Of a DNA stretch of 23,339 nucleotides, positions 22,232 through 23,339 are shown piece after piece. The notes beneath the pieces are model-generated. The model was given only the letters and a program-made list of their open reading frames with translations, was not told the DNA's origin and did no database searches. The translations under genes were made by a program, and so were the position numbers. How positions within the stretch are numbered: position 1 is the first letter of the stretch; each line of letters begins with the position of its first letter. This DNA is from Alloprevotella sp. (GTDB taxonomy: Bacteria; Bacteroidota; Bacteroidia; Bacteroidales; Bacteroidaceae), in the NCBI GenBank assembly GCA_015259235.1, contig JABZGM010000005.1:1-23339 (forward strand), given 5' to 3'.

Positions 22232-23339
22232 ATGAATTTTCTTTCGATATTCGTACTAATCCCCCTTTTGATGCTGCCTGCGCTTTGGATTGCGCGCAGT
22301 CTCAATCAGGTTCGAGGCGTCATGGTAGCCGGGAGCACAGCCCTCTTGGCACTCTCCGTCTATCTAGTCTTCGCCTTCCTCGATGCGCGAGCCCTCGATC
22401 CTCACAGCGAAATGCTCTTTGTGAGCAGTGTAGAGTGGTTTCCACCCCTTCACATCAACTACACCGTTGGTGTTGACGGCATCAGCGTAGCCATGTTGCT
22501 CCTCTCCGCCATCATCACCTTCACCGGTACCTTTGCTTCGTGGCAACTCAAACCCATGACCAAGGAATACTTTCTTTGGTTCACCCTCCTTTCCATGGGT
22601 GTGTTCGGATTCTTCATCACTACCGACATGTTCGCCATGTTCATGTTCTATGAAATCGCACTTATCCCCATGTATCTCCTCATCGGAGTGTGGGGTAGCG
22701 GTCGCAAAGAATATGCAGCTATGAAGCTCACCCTCATGCTTATGGGCGGTTCTGCGTTCCTCATGTGCGGCATCTTCGGCATCTTCTATGGTGCAGGTGG
22801 TCAAACCATGAACATCATCGACATTGCCAACCATACCAACGGGGCGCACGCCATTGCCACCAACTGGCAGTTGATTTGGTTCCCCATGACTTTCGTAGGT
22901 TTTGGTATCCTTGGTGCTTTGTTCCCCTTCCACACTTGGTCACCCGACGGTCACGCTTCTGCACCTACTGCAGTTTCTATGCTCCACGCAGGTGTCTTGA
23001 TGAAGCTCGGTGGATACGGATGTTTCCGCATCGCCATGTATCTCTTGCCTGAGGCTGCCAACGAACTCAGTTGGATTTTCCTCATCCTCACGGGTATCTC
23101 TGTGGTCTATGGAGCTTTCTCTGCTTGTGTGCAGACCGACCTCAAATACATCAACGCGTATTCATCGGTTTCTCACTGCGGACTCGTGCTCTTCGCCATC
23201 TGCATGGCCACCGAAACCGCTAGCACTGGTGCCATCCTTCAGATGCTTTCTCACGGATTGATGACGGCACTCTTCTTCGCCCTCATCGGTTTCATCTATG
23301 GTCGCACCCACACGCGTGACATCCGCGAGTTGGCAGGAC
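22232..23339 (+). CDS. nuoM: Complex I subunit NuoM (3' end beyond window)
   Basis: The second antiporter-like pumping subunit, cut by the window edge after 369 codons of about 490-500. It begins MNFLSIFVLIPLLMLPALWI. E141 (MFYEIALIPMYLLIG) is the conserved helix-5 glutamate. The block FPFHTWSPDGHASAPTAVSMLHAGVLMKLGGYG contains K258 and matches the HTWLPDAHTEAPT-type signature of the family. The ATG at 22232 is the start giving the normal N-terminus. nuoN would be expected next, outside the window. Confidence 0.96.
   Translation, partial: MNFLSIFVLIPLLMLPALWIARSLNQVRGVMVAGSTALLALSVYLVFAFLDARALDPHSEMLFVSSVEWFPPLHINYTVGVDGISVAMLLLSAIITFTGTFASWQLKPMTKEYFLWFTLLSMGVFGFFITTDMFAMFMFYEIALIPMYLLIGVWGSGRKEYAAMKLTLMLMGGSAFLMCGIFGIFYGAGGQTMNIIDIANHTNGAHAIATNWQLIWFPMTFVGFGILGALFPFHTWSPDGHASAPTAVSMLHAGVLMKLGGYGCFRIAMYLLPEAANELSWIFLILTGISVVYGAFSACVQTDLKYINAYSSVSHCGLVLFAICMATETASTGAILQMLSHGLMTALFFALIGFIYGRTHTRDIRELAG

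Noticed and set aside
1..23339. tRNA, rRNA, insertion sequence, prophage or defence system
   Set aside because: No tRNA cloverleaf, rRNA segment, transposase, integrase, terminal inverted repeats or defence-type domain could be recognised in any frame. The content is chromosomal and mostly housekeeping.

Overview
The window reads as chromosomal DNA of a Bacteroidales bacterium, most likely Prevotellaceae (the family is an inference). Reasons: promoters of the Bacteroidetes type (TTTG-like -33, TAnnTTTG -7) precede several genes; Shine-Dalgarno sites are mostly absent; there is a NigD-like lipoprotein; and the respiratory complex I operon runs nuoA-B-CD-H-I-J-K-L-M with nuoC and nuoD fused and no nuoE, F or G.

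Layout. 1-545 (minus) is the N-terminal part of a secreted protein, possibly a glycoside hydrolase. 546-1092 is non-coding and holds a 21-bp-period repeat cluster and a strong hairpin. 1093-2517 (minus) is a MATE transporter. From 2658 onward everything lies on the plus strand: a PhnP-like metallo-beta-lactamase-fold hydrolase, trpS, rpmH (52 aa, with its own promoter and terminator), then a PASTA protein / RluD-type pseudouridine synthase / Ddl / acyltransferase cluster. After that come a NigD-like lipoprotein, an Eis-like GNAT acetyltransferase, a secreted phytase-like protein, and two tandem paralogous putative outer-membrane beta-barrel proteins. The complex I operon fills 14811 to the right edge, cut inside nuoM.

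How the genes fit together. The nuo genes encode a proton-pumping quinone reductase whose NADH-oxidising module is not encoded at its usual place between nuoCD and nuoH. Its NuoCD carries an unusual Ala/Pro/Lys/Glu-rich N-terminal tail of about 125 residues built from internal tandem repeats. The PASTA-RluD-Ddl-acyltransferase group mixes envelope biogenesis (D-Ala-D-Ala synthesis, lipid acylation, a peptidoglycan-sensing type domain) with ribosome modification.

Most of the window is housekeeping. I see no CRISPR array, insertion sequence, prophage, tRNA or rRNA, and no convincing new multi-gene system. The points most worth a second look are the NuoCD tail, the tandem barrel paralogs with their atypical N-termini and an in-frame upstream mini-ORF, the intergenic repeat family, and the long structured leader of the nuo operon.
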